8,107 nt of DNA from Deltaproteobacteria bacterium (GTDB taxonomy: Bacteria; Myxococcota_A; UBA9160; SMWR01). The position numbers and the translations under genes are program-made. The stretch is taken from contig JAJDAM010000543.1 in the NCBI GenBank assembly GCA_029261905.1, positions 1 through 8,107 of the forward strand. Reading direction: 5' to 3'. This document shows positions 1 through 6,466 of this stretch, piece after piece. How positions within the stretch are numbered: position 1 is the first letter of the stretch; each line of letters starts with the position of its first letter. The notes below the pieces were generated by a model. It ran no database searches, was not told the DNA's origin, and saw nothing but the letters and a program-made list of their open reading frames with translations.

Positions 1-203
1 CCGACCCCCGGCGGGCCGGTGATGCCGATCCGGATCGAATTGCCAGTGCGCGCAACGAGCGCTTCGAGTACGTCCTGCCCCCGGCTGGCCTGATCGGGCC
101 GCTTGCTCTCCAAGAGCGTGATCGTCTGGGCCAACACCCGACGATCGCCGCGCCGAATCGCATCCGCCGCCTCGGAGGCTGAGCGGTCACTGCTTCGGGT
201 CAT
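1..203 (-). CDS. meaB: MeaB/ArgK-type G-protein chaperone of methylmalonyl-CoA mutase (partial, N-terminal 67 residues)
   Basis: MeaB-family GTPases escort adenosylcobalamin into methylmalonyl-CoA mutase and protect the enzyme from inactivation in the cytoplasm. Only the first 67 codons are in the window; the gene runs off the left edge. The visible protein begins MTRSSDRSASEAADAIRRGD and continues with the family-typical helix (GDRRVLAQTITLLES). It ends in the start of the P-loop, RIGITGPPGVG, just before the expected Lys-Ser/Thr. The usual family form is GVPGVGKS, so the second loop residue here is Pro rather than Val. The ATG at 203-201 overlaps the TGA stop of the mutase (202-200) as ATGA, so translation is probably coupled. 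I see no strong Shine-Dalgarno sequence of its own. The mutase-chaperone adjacency is a well-known pairing and supports the assignment. The catalytic Lys, switch regions and base-recognition motif lie outside the window, so intactness cannot be judged. Confidence 0.9.
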   Translation of the reverse strand, partial: MTRSSDRSASEAADAIRRGDRRVLAQTITLLESKRPDQASRGQDVLEALVARTGNSIRIGITGPPGV

Positions 204-2344
204 TTCGACCGTTCTCGGATCACGTTCAGAACTTCGCGACACGCACCCGGGATTGCCGTGCCGGGACCGAAGATCGCGTCGACGCCGGCTTTGCGCAGAA
301 AGTCGTAGTCCTTTGGCGGAATGATTCCACCCAGCACCACGGTGATTCCGTCTGCCCCGATGTCTTTGAGTGCCTTGATGAGTTCGGGCACCAGCGTCTT
401 GTGACCCGCGGCTTGACTGGAAATGCCGATCGCGTGGACGTCATTGTCGACGGCCATTCGCGCCGCCTCCTCCGGAATCTGGAACAGCGGTCCGATGTCG
501 ACGTCGAAACCGAAATCGGCGAATGCGGTCGCGATCACTTTCATGCCGCGGTCGTGGCCATCCTGCCCGAGCTTGACGATCAGGATACGGGGGCGACGGC
601 CCTCCTCTTTTTCGAACGCCTTCACTTCCGCCAGCACCGACTCGAACTCCTCGTCGCCCTGGTACACACTGCTGTACACGCCCGATACCGCCTGCACGTT
701 CGCTCGATAGCGCGTGAAGACTTTCTCGAGCGCCTCGCAGATTTCTCCGACACTGGCTCGGACGCGCGTTGCATCGACCGAAGCCTGCAGCAGGTTGCCG
801 TCGCCGGTTTCGGCGACTCGTTGCAGCGCTTCCAGGGCACGATCGACGTCTCCCTGATACCGACTGGCGCGCATCTTCTTCAACCGCGCGATCTGCGATT
901 CGCGTACCGCCTGGTTGTCGATGTCGAGCAGGTCCAACTCGCCCTCTTCGGCCAGCTGGTACTTGTTGACACCGACGATCGTGTCGTCGCCGCGATCGAC
1001 GCGCGCCTGGCGTCGTGCCGCGCACTCTTCGATGCGCAACTTCGGCATGCCTTCGACGATCGCCTTGGTCATTCCTCCGAGTCCTTCGACCTCGGCGATG
1101 ATCTTGCGCGCCTCGTCGGCAACGCTCGCAGTGAGCGACTCCATGAAGTACGAACCGCCCCACGGATCGATCACCGCCGGGATTCCGGTCTCTTCGGCCA
1201 GAATCAGCTGCGTGTTGCGCGCCGTGCGCGCCGTGTTGTCGGTCGGCAGCCCCAGAGCCTCGTCATAGGCATTGGTGTGAAGCGACTGCGTGCCGCCGAA
1301 GATCGCTGCCATCGCCTCGACGGTGGTCCGAATCACGTTGTTGATCGGATCCTGCTCGGTCAGGCTCGCTCCGGACGTCTGGCAGTGCGTGCGCAACATC
1401 GTCGAGCGCGGGTCCTTGGGTTCGAACTGCTCGATCAACTCGGCCCACAGCAAACGCGCCGCGCGCATTTTCGCAATCTCGAGATAGAAGTTCATTCCAA
1501 TCGCCCAGAAGAACGACAAGCGCGGCGCGAACTGATCGATCCCGAGTCCCTTCGAGAGCGCCGCCCGCACATAATCGAGCCCGTCAGCCAGCGTGAACGC
1601 CAACTCCAGCACGGTCGTCGCACCCGCCTCGTGCATGTGATAGCCGCTGATCGAGATCGAGTTGAACTTGGGCATCTTCTGGCTCGTGAACTCGATGATG
1701 TCAGCCACACAACGCATGCTCGGTTCGGGCGGGTAGATGTAGGTGTTACGAACCATGAACTCCTTGAGAATGTCGTTCTGGATGGTTCCGGTCAGCTTCT
1801 CGACCGGGACGCCCTGCTCTTCTCCGGCCACGATGAACGCGGCGAGAATCGGCAACACGGCGCCATTCATCGTCATGGAAACCGACATCTGGTCGAGCGG
1901 AATCCCATCGAACAGCAGCTTCATGTCTTCGACCGAATCGATCGCCACGCCGGCCTTGCCGACATCGCCCGTTACGCGCGGGTGATCGGAGTCGTAGCCG
2001 CGGTGGGTCGCGAGGTCGAACGCGACGGAAAGGCCCTTCTGGCCCGCCTCGAGATTCCGTCGATAGAAGGCATTGGATTCCTCGGCGGTCGAATACCCGG
2101 CGTACTGCCGGATCGTCCAGGGGCGGTTGGCGTACATCGTCGCGCGCGGTCCGCGAATGAACGGCGCCGCGCCCGGCAGACTGTCGGTCCACTCGAGATT
2201 TTCGATGTCTGCCGCCGTATAGAGTGCCTTGATCTTCAGGCCTTCTGGCGAGTTCCAGACGAGATCTTCCGGGTTCGCGCCGCGGAGTTCTTGGCTCGCG
2301 AGTTCGCGCCACTTCGCGAGGTCGGCCTTTTGCTTGTCGCTCAT
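200..2344 (-). CDS. scpA: Methylmalonyl-CoA mutase, adenosylcobalamin-dependent, single-chain catalytic subunit
   Basis: This cytoplasmic enzyme interconverts (R)-methylmalonyl-CoA and succinyl-CoA by a radical carbon-skeleton rearrangement. It is 714 residues, the usual length for the catalytic chain. The N-terminal TIM-barrel substrate domain spans about residues 30-540. It includes RATMYANRPWTIRQYAGYS (69-85), LSVAFDLATHRGYDSD (105-120), TIQNDILKEFMVRNTYIYPP (187-206) and SGYHMHEAGA (233-242). Tyr81 and Arg199 align with Tyr89 and Arg207 of the Propionibacterium enzyme, the pair that selects methylmalonyl-CoA over isobutyryl-CoA. Tyr235-His236 match the catalytic Tyr-His. The C-terminal B12 domain (about 585-712) carries Lys591 and D595-G-H597-D-R-G600, giving the base-off/His-on cobalt ligand His597. 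One oddity is that the following SxL motif reads S-S-Q644 instead of S-S-L. The ATG has an AGGAG 6 nt upstream. The 3' end overlaps meaB by 4 bp. It probably handles propionyl-CoA-derived carbon. Confidence 0.97.
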   Translation of the reverse strand: MSDKQKADLAKWRELASQELRGANPEDLVWNSPEGLKIKALYTAADIENLEWTDSLPGAAPFIRGPRATMYANRPWTIRQYAGYSTAEESNAFYRRNLEAGQKGLSVAFDLATHRGYDSDHPRVTGDVGKAGVAIDSVEDMKLLFDGIPLDQMSVSMTMNGAVLPILAAFIVAGEEQGVPVEKLTGTIQNDILKEFMVRNTYIYPPEPSMRCVADIIEFTSQKMPKFNSISISGYHMHEAGATTVLELAFTLADGLDYVRAALSKGLGIDQFAPRLSFFWAIGMNFYLEIAKMRAARLLWAELIEQFEPKDPRSTMLRTHCQTSGASLTEQDPINNVIRTTVEAMAAIFGGTQSLHTNAYDEALGLPTDNTARTARNTQLILAEETGIPAVIDPWGGSYFMESLTASVADEARKIIAEVEGLGGMTKAIVEGMPKLRIEECAARRQARVDRGDDTIVGVNKYQLAEEGELDLLDIDNQAVRESQIARLKKMRASRYQGDVDRALEALQRVAETGDGNLLQASVDATRVRASVGEICEALEKVFTRYRANVQAVSGVYSSVYQGDEEFESVLAEVKAFEKEEGRRPRILIVKLGQDGHDRGMKVIATAFADFGFDVDIGPLFQIPEEAARMAVDNDVHAIGISSQAAGHKTLVPELIKALKDIGADGITVVLGGIIPPKDYDFLRKAGVDAIFGPGTAIPGACREVLNVIRERSK

Positions 2345-2350
2345 CGGGGT

Positions 2351-2355
2351 CTCCT
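2351..2355 (-). promoter_or_regulatory. Shine-Dalgarno site of the methylmalonyl-CoA mutase gene
   Basis: Minus-strand AGGAG lies 6 nt upstream of the ATG at 2344. This is the clearest ribosome binding site in the window and supports the chosen mutase start. Confidence 0.75.
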
Positions 2356-2400
2356 GTCACTCGAGCTGGATCTTGGAAAACGCGAAACCATAGCCCTTAG

Positions 2401-2428
2401 TAGAGAGCCCTTGGTAGAGAGCCCTTGG
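2401..2428. repeat. Two perfect tandem copies of a 14-bp unit, with degraded flanking copies
   Basis: The unit TAGAGAGCCCTTGG occurs at 2401-2414 and again, identically, at 2415-2428. A diverged copy precedes it (TAGCCCTTAG at 2391-2400, 8 of 10 bases matching the unit's last ten). A further decayed copy follows (around 2431-2440, AATAGCCTTG). The block lies in the icmF-mutase intergenic gap, 57 bp or more from the mutase start. It could be a small minisatellite produced by replication slippage or a repeated protein-binding site; the sequence alone does not say which. Confidence 0.8.
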
Positions 2429-2513
2429 CAAATAGCCTTGTGGAAAACTGCACTAAAAATTGATTGGATCAGGGCATCGCCAACTCTCGGCTTGCGACCG
2501 ATTCTGGCACCTT

Positions 2514-5500
2514 CTACATGGATCGACGGTATCGACCGCCGACGGCAAAGAGCGTATCGGTGATCTGCTGCAGACTCGCCACCCTCACCGTGTTCATCAG
2601 TTCGGCGAATACGTTTCCACCGCCTTCTGCAACCTGTGCCAAGCGGTCCAGTGCGGGCTGGGTGTGCGCTGCGTGGCGCGCCTGGAAGTCGCGCAGATTT
2701 TGCAGTTGACGTTGTTTCTGCTCGTCCGAGGATCGAACCAGCTCCACTGCCTTCAGCTGGCCTTCCGGCTCGGGGTTCTCGAACGTATTGACGCCGATGA
2801 TCGGCAACTCACCCGAGTCCTTCAAGGTTTCATAGGCGAGGCTCTCGTCCTGGATCTTGCCGCGCTGATACTGGGTTTCCATCGCACCCAACACGCCACC
2901 ACGAGACGAAATCTGCTCGAATTCCTTCAACACGGCTTCCTCGACGATGTCCGTCAGTTCGTCGACGATGAAGGAGCCCTGCAGCGGATTTTCGTTTTGC
3001 GAAAGCCCGAGCTCCCGGTTGATGATCAGCTGGATCGCAACGGCGCGACGGACCGACTCTTCGGTCGGCGTCGTCACGGCTTCGTCGTAGGCGTTCGTGT
3101 GAAGGCTGTTGCAGCGATCTTGCAACGCCATCAGCGCCTGAAGCGTGGTCCGGATGTCGTTGAACGCCATTTCCTGTGCGTGGAGCGACCGGCCCGAAGT
3201 CTGCGTGTGATACTTGAGCTTCTGGCTCGGCTCCGATGCACCGTACATCTCGCGCATCGCGATCGCCCAGATGCGACGCGCCACCCGACCGATCACGGTG
3301 TACTCGGCGTCCAGACCGTTGCTGAAGAAGAACGAGAAATTCGACGCGAAGTCGTCGACCGCCATTCCGCGCGCCAGGTAGTACTCACACAGCGTGAAAC
3401 CATTGGCCAACGTGAACGCAAGCTGCGTGATCGGATTCGCGCCCGCCTCGGCGATGTGATAGCCGGACACCGAGACGGAGTAGAAACCGCGAACCCGGTT
3501 CGCGATGAAGTACTCCTGCACGTCTCCCATCATCGACAACGCGAAGTCCGTAGAGAAGATACAGGTGTTTTGCGCCTGGTCTTCTTTCAGGATGTCGGCC
3601 TGTACCGTTCCGCGAACGTTGGCCAGCACCTCGGACCGGATCCGCGCGTAGGTGTCGGCATCCACGAACTCCTCACCCGAAACACCGAGCAGCGCCAGTC
3701 CGAGGCCGCTGTGGCCCTCGGGCAATGGCCCGCTGTAACACGGAAGGTTGCGGGAGGCGAGTTCGCGCTGGACCCCCTCGAGCCGACCCGTTTCAGCGAG
3801 GTGTTTTTCCACGCCCTGGTCGATCGCCGCATTGAGGAAGAACGCGAGAATCATCGGTGCGGGGCCGTTGATCGTCATCGAAACAGACGTCGATGGCGCA
3901 CAGAGGTCGAAGCCGGAGTAGAGCTTCTTCGCATCGTCGAGCGTGCAGATCGACACGCCCGAATTTCCGACCTTCCCATAGATGTCGGGCCGTTCATGCG
4001 CGTCGCGTCCGTACAGCGTCACGCTGTCGAACGCGGTCGACAAACGCGCGGCGGGCTGAGACTTCGCCAGGATGTGAAAACGGCGATTCGTCTGCTCGGG
4101 CGGCCCCTCTCCGGCAAACATCCGCGTCGGGTCCTCGCCCTGCCGTTCGAACGGAAATACGCCCGCGGTAAACGGAAAATGACCCGGAAGGTTTTCGAGT
4201 CGAATGAAGCGAAGCAGCTCGGCGGCATCGCGCGTGCGCGGCAACGCGACCTTGGGGAGCGCACTGTGAGACAGCGTCAGCGTGAAGTTTTCGACGCGAA
4301 TGCTCTTTCCGCGAACCGAATATTCCTGCTCGGACGCGGCGTACGCAGCCCGTCGCGAGGGCCAGGCGGCGAGTTCCCGGCGCGAGGATTCATCCAGGTC
4401 GGTGAGCAACGCGTCGTAGCGCCCGCGAAGTTCCCCGCACAGCGGCGCCAGCTTGGGATCGTCCGTGCTCTCATCGGTACGGCCCGACGGGGTCCACTCG
4501 GATTCGATCGGGGCACCGAGTGTTCGTAGCGTCCGAGCAATGGCGGCTGCGTCGCCGGCGCGTTCCGCCTGCACCTCGGTGGCTGCCTTCCAACCGCGAA
4601 CGGTGTCCGCCACTTCTGCGAGATAACGCGAACGCGATCCGGCAATCAATGCTCGCGCGTCGGAACCGGCGACAGGCTCGACCGCTTCGAGATTCTCACC
4701 CGCAAGCACACTTCGGAGTGCGATGTAGAGCCGGTTGACGCCGGAATCGTTCCACTGGCGTGCGACCGTCGGAAACACAGGCACGTCGCCGTCGGGGACG
4801 CTGAACTCGGTGCGATTGCGGCGCCACTGCTTGCGGATATCGCGCAGTGCATCGTCCGCGCCGGCCCGGTCGAACTTGTTGACCACGACGAAATCAGCGA
4901 GGTCGAGCATGTCGATCTTCTCGAGCTGTGAAGGAGCGCCATATTCGGGCGTCATCACGTAGATCGACGCATCCGCGAGATCGACGATTTCCGAGTCGCT
5001 TTGACCGATCCCTGCGGTCTCGACCAGGATCAGATCGAAATCGGATGCCTGCAGTACGCGAACCGCGCGGCCCACCGCCGCGGAGAGCGCCAGATGCGCC
5101 TGGCGCGTCGCGAGCGATCGGACGAATACGCCGCTTCCGCCGATCGAGTTCATCCGAATCCGGTCGCCCAACAGGGCGCCACCCGAACGACGACGCGTGG
5201 GGTCGACCAACAGCATCCCGATACTGCGATCCGGGAACTCCCCGCGAAATCTCCGGACGAGTTCGTCGACGACGCTGGATTTCCCAGACCCGCCGGTACC
5301 CGTGAAACCCACGACTGGTGCGGGCGGTCTTCGCCTCTTGTCAGCGAGCCGGACCGACATCTGGGACAACGCCGCGTCGTCGGGGCACGCCTCCATCCAG
5401 GTAATCGCGCGCGCGACAGCAGCCGGTGTCGACGGAGAGAGCGCGTCGATCTCGGGCGGCGTCTCGCCGCTTCGCGCCGTCGAGCAATCCTCGATGATGA

Positions 5501-5927
5501 GGCCGATCATTCCCTCGAGGCCGAGCGCGCGACCGTCTTCGGGGAGGAAGATCCGGGCGACCCCGTGGTCGGCGAGTGCATCCGCCTCGGCTTTCGTGAT
5601 CGTGCCTCCGCCCCCACCGTACACGCGAATATGTCCCGCTCCGAACTCGGCCAGGCGGTCCACCAGGTAGCGAAAGAACTCCATGTGTCCGCCCTGGTAG
5701 GATGAAACGGCGACTGCGTGTGCGTCTTCCTGGACCGCGGCTGCGGCGATCTCTTCTACGGATCGATCGTGGCCGAGGTGGATCACCTCGGCGCCCTGCG
5801 CCTGCAAGATCCGCCGCATGATGTTGATCGCCGCGTCGTGTCCGTCGAACAGCGATGCCGCAGTCACGACACGGATCGGCGGCTTGCGAGGCGGAAAGTC
5901 GAGGATGGTGGCCCCTGCGGTCGTCAT
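2514..5927 (-). CDS. icmF: Fused isobutyryl-CoA mutase with built-in G-protein chaperone (IcmF)
   Basis: IcmF interconverts isobutyryl-CoA and n-butyryl-CoA using adenosylcobalamin, with a MeaB-like GTPase embedded in the same chain. The 1137 residues are arranged as expected for the family. The N-terminal B12 domain (about 17-150) has D28-G-H30-D and a glycine-rich YGGGGGTI (103-110). The G domain (about 200-410) has the P-loop G210-TGGSG-K216-S217, an ETAGIGQSDSE switch motif (303-313) and base-recognition N350-K-F-D353. A linker spans about 420-595, and the mutase barrel runs from about 600 to the end. Phe604 (in RMFAGEG) and Gln786 (in KEDQAQNT) occupy the positions held by Tyr and Arg in methylmalonyl-CoA mutase, the isobutyryl-type signature. 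Tyr823-His824 are the catalytic pair. It is slightly longer than the roughly 1050-1100 residues I recall for characterised members. The ATG overlaps the merR stop by 4 bp, and an AGGGG lies 8 nt upstream. Likely roles are valine/isobutyrate breakdown or butyrate interconversion. Confidence 0.96.
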   Translation of the reverse strand: MTTAGATILDFPPRKPPIRVVTAASLFDGHDAAINIMRRILQAQGAEVIHLGHDRSVEEIAAAAVQEDAHAVAVSSYQGGHMEFFRYLVDRLAEFGAGHIRVYGGGGGTITKAEADALADHGVARIFLPEDGRALGLEGMIGLIIEDCSTARSGETPPEIDALSPSTPAAVARAITWMEACPDDAALSQMSVRLADKRRRPPAPVVGFTGTGGSGKSSVVDELVRRFRGEFPDRSIGMLLVDPTRRRSGGALLGDRIRMNSIGGSGVFVRSLATRQAHLALSAAVGRAVRVLQASDFDLILVETAGIGQSDSEIVDLADASIYVMTPEYGAPSQLEKIDMLDLADFVVVNKFDRAGADDALRDIRKQWRRNRTEFSVPDGDVPVFPTVARQWNDSGVNRLYIALRSVLAGENLEAVEPVAGSDARALIAGSRSRYLAEVADTVRGWKAATEVQAERAGDAAAIARTLRTLGAPIESEWTPSGRTDESTDDPKLAPLCGELRGRYDALLTDLDESSRRELAAWPSRRAAYAASEQEYSVRGKSIRVENFTLTLSHSALPKVALPRTRDAAELLRFIRLENLPGHFPFTAGVFPFERQGEDPTRMFAGEGPPEQTNRRFHILAKSQPAARLSTAFDSVTLYGRDAHERPDIYGKVGNSGVSICTLDDAKKLYSGFDLCAPSTSVSMTINGPAPMILAFFLNAAIDQGVEKHLAETGRLEGVQRELASRNLPCYSGPLPEGHSGLGLALLGVSGEEFVDADTYARIRSEVLANVRGTVQADILKEDQAQNTCIFSTDFALSMMGDVQEYFIANRVRGFYSVSVSGYHIAEAGANPITQLAFTLANGFTLCEYYLARGMAVDDFASNFSFFFSNGLDAEYTVIGRVARRIWAIAMREMYGASEPSQKLKYHTQTSGRSLHAQEMAFNDIRTTLQALMALQDRCNSLHTNAYDEAVTTPTEESVRRAVAIQLIINRELGLSQNENPLQGSFIVDELTDIVEEAVLKEFEQISSRGGVLGAMETQYQRGKIQDESLAYETLKDSGELPIIGVNTFENPEPEGQLKAVELVRSSDEQKQRQLQNLRDFQARHAAHTQPALDRLAQVAEGGGNVFAELMNTVRVASLQQITDTLFAVGGRYRRSM

Positions 5928-6346
5928 GTGACTTTCCCCTTCTTTCCAGTGCTCTTGAGCCGGCTGACGACGTGGTCACCGTATTTCTGGATGTCGTCGC
6001 GCAGTGCGGTCAGTTCGGAAATTCGACCGTCCACTACGGTGAGTTGGTCGTCCAGGAGTTTCTCCAAGTGCGACAACATGGCGTGTGTGGAACCCTGGAT
6101 CTGGTAGACCGCATTGAGTTGCTTGATCTCCGCCAACGACAAGCCCAGCGTCTTCAGGCGTTGAATGAAGCGCAACCGCTCGATTTCGTCCGGGCCGTAG
6201 ACACGGCGTCCGCCGGCCCGTCTTCGCACGCCTGGCAGCAGCTCCAGCTCTTCGTAATAACGCAGCGTACGCGCAGAAACACCCGCGATTTCACGAACTT
6301 GGGCGATGGTCAACAACTCTGCTTCGGGTTCGGATTGCCAGCTCAC
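5924..6346 (-). CDS. MerR-family transcriptional regulator, translationally coupled to icmF
   Basis: This is a 140-residue cytoplasmic DNA-binding protein. The N-terminal winged helix-turn-helix (about 11-80) shows the MerR signature: TIAQVREIAGVSARTLRYYE (13-32), then LELLPGVRRRAGGRRVYGPDEIERLRFI, with the second helical pair LGLSLAEIKQL (67-77). A helical dimerisation segment (about 88-128) follows, then a short basic tail (KKGKV). There is no cysteine anywhere, which argues against the metal- or thiol-sensing branches and fits a small-molecule or acyl-CoA sensor better; that is an inference. The start is GTG at 6346: an in-frame TAG lies four codons upstream (6358-6356), and no later start precedes the helix-turn-helix. 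No Shine-Dalgarno sequence is visible. The stop overlaps the icmF ATG as ATGA, so it is the first gene of the mutase operon and probably regulates it and itself. MerR regulators such as LiuR control branched-chain acyl-CoA genes in other bacteria, but membership in that group is not shown here. Confidence 0.93.
   Translation of the reverse strand: MSWQSEPEAELLTIAQVREIAGVSARTLRYYEELELLPGVRRRAGGRRVYGPDEIERLRFIQRLKTLGLSLAEIKQLNAVYQIQGSTHAMLSHLEKLLDDQLTVVDGRISELTALRDDIQKYGDHVVSRLKSTGKKGKVT
5936..5940 (-). promoter_or_regulatory. Shine-Dalgarno site of icmF, inside the end of the MerR gene
   Basis: Minus-strand AGGGG lies 8 nt upstream of the icmF ATG at 5927 and within the last codons of the preceding MerR gene. 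Together with the ATGA overlap it supports this start and suggests that ribosomes finishing the regulator can reinitiate on icmF. Confidence 0.6.
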
Positions 6347-6356
6347 GTCAACTGGC
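6337..6356. promoter_or_regulatory. 20-bp imperfect palindrome over the merR start codon, candidate operator
   Basis: The minus strand reads GCCAGTTGACGTGAGCTGGC, in which 8 of the 10 base pairs of the dyad are complementary, including both GCCAG/CTGGC arms. The GTG start codon begins at the centre of symmetry. A dimeric regulator bound here would cover the translation start and the end of the proposed -10 element. This suits autorepression by the MerR protein, though no binding has been shown and a chance palindrome in GC-rich DNA is possible. Confidence 0.4.
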
Positions 6357-6382
6357 TAGCACGCGTCGGAGACCCCCGTCAA
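6353..6382 (-). promoter_or_regulatory. Possible promoter of the merR-icmF operon, extended -10 type
   Basis: On the minus strand TTGACG (6382-6377) resembles a -35 element. After an 18-nt spacer comes TAGCCA (6358-6353) preceded by TG with one intervening base, as in extended -10 promoters. The -10 match is poor (T and A only). The predicted transcription start falls 6-7 nt downstream, essentially on the GTG codon, which would explain why no ribosome binding site is seen. Confidence 0.3.
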
Positions 6383-6454
6383 GCCGGGCCGCGGCACCCT
6401 GCGGTCCATCGTGCAGCTCGACTTCCAGACGCCCGTTCCGAAGCGGGTTTCGCG

Positions 6455-6460
6455 TAGAAT
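6455..6460 (+). promoter_or_regulatory. -10-like hexamer placed for a leaderless CoA-transferase transcript
   Basis: TAGAAT matches the TATAAT consensus at five of six bases and ends 6 nt before the ATG at 6467. Transcription would then begin on or next to the start codon. There is no Shine-Dalgarno sequence before the ATG, which agrees with a leaderless message. No good -35 element is visible at the standard spacing, so the call is tentative. Confidence 0.35.
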
Positions 6461-6466
6461 GCGGCG

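Larger units (their letters stand above)
2345..2513 (-). other. 169-bp intergenic region between icmF and the methylmalonyl-CoA mutase gene
   Basis: This gap separates two co-directional genes and is less GC-rich than the coding regions, especially at about 2429-2470. It holds the mutase ribosome binding site at its right-hand end in the minus sense, a short tandem repeat (2401-2428 with degraded flanks) and a T-run on the minus strand near 2456-2460. I could not find a convincing -35/-10 pair, a stable GC-rich hairpin before the T-run, or a cobalamin-riboswitch B12 box. The mutase is therefore either cotranscribed with icmF or has a promoter in the AT-richer stretch that is not obvious by eye. 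Confidence 0.5.
6347..6466. other. 120-bp divergent intergenic region between merR and the CoA-transferase gene
   Basis: This is the only divergent promoter region in the window, so it must drive both the minus-strand mutase operon and the plus-strand CoA-transferase, unless the operon is started elsewhere. It contains the proposed merR promoter, half of the candidate palindrome, and a -10-like TAGAAT before the CoA-transferase. No terminator, RNA gene or riboswitch-like structure is recognisable, and it is too short for a typical cobalamin riboswitch. Confidence 0.7.

Noticed and set aside
2345..2513. Cobalamin riboswitch upstream of the mutase gene
   Set aside because: The gap is shorter than a typical cobalamin riboswitch, and I found no conserved B12-box core or matching stems on the minus strand.
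2450..2513. Rho-independent terminator after icmF
   Set aside because: There is a short T-run on the minus strand near 2456-2460, but only a 4-bp TTGG/CCAA pairing precedes it, with no stable GC-rich stem.
401..2563. 720-codon open frame on the plus strand, antisense to the methylmalonyl-CoA mutase
   Set aside because: It lies opposite a well-matched mutase gene. Its product is Arg/His/Leu-rich with no recognisable domain, and long antisense frames are expected from high-GC codon bias.
2460..4529. 689-codon open frame on the plus strand, antisense to icmF
   Set aside because: It has the same low-complexity, Arg-rich composition and no motif. The opposite strand encodes a full-length IcmF with every key residue.
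5001..5705. 234-codon open frame on the plus strand opposite the IcmF G and B12 domains
   Set aside because: Shadow frame. The P-loop and DGHD motifs are on the other strand.
5341..5979. 212-codon minus-strand frame overlapping the icmF start and the merR end
   Set aside because: An out-of-frame shadow of icmF, rich in Arg and Gly and without motifs.
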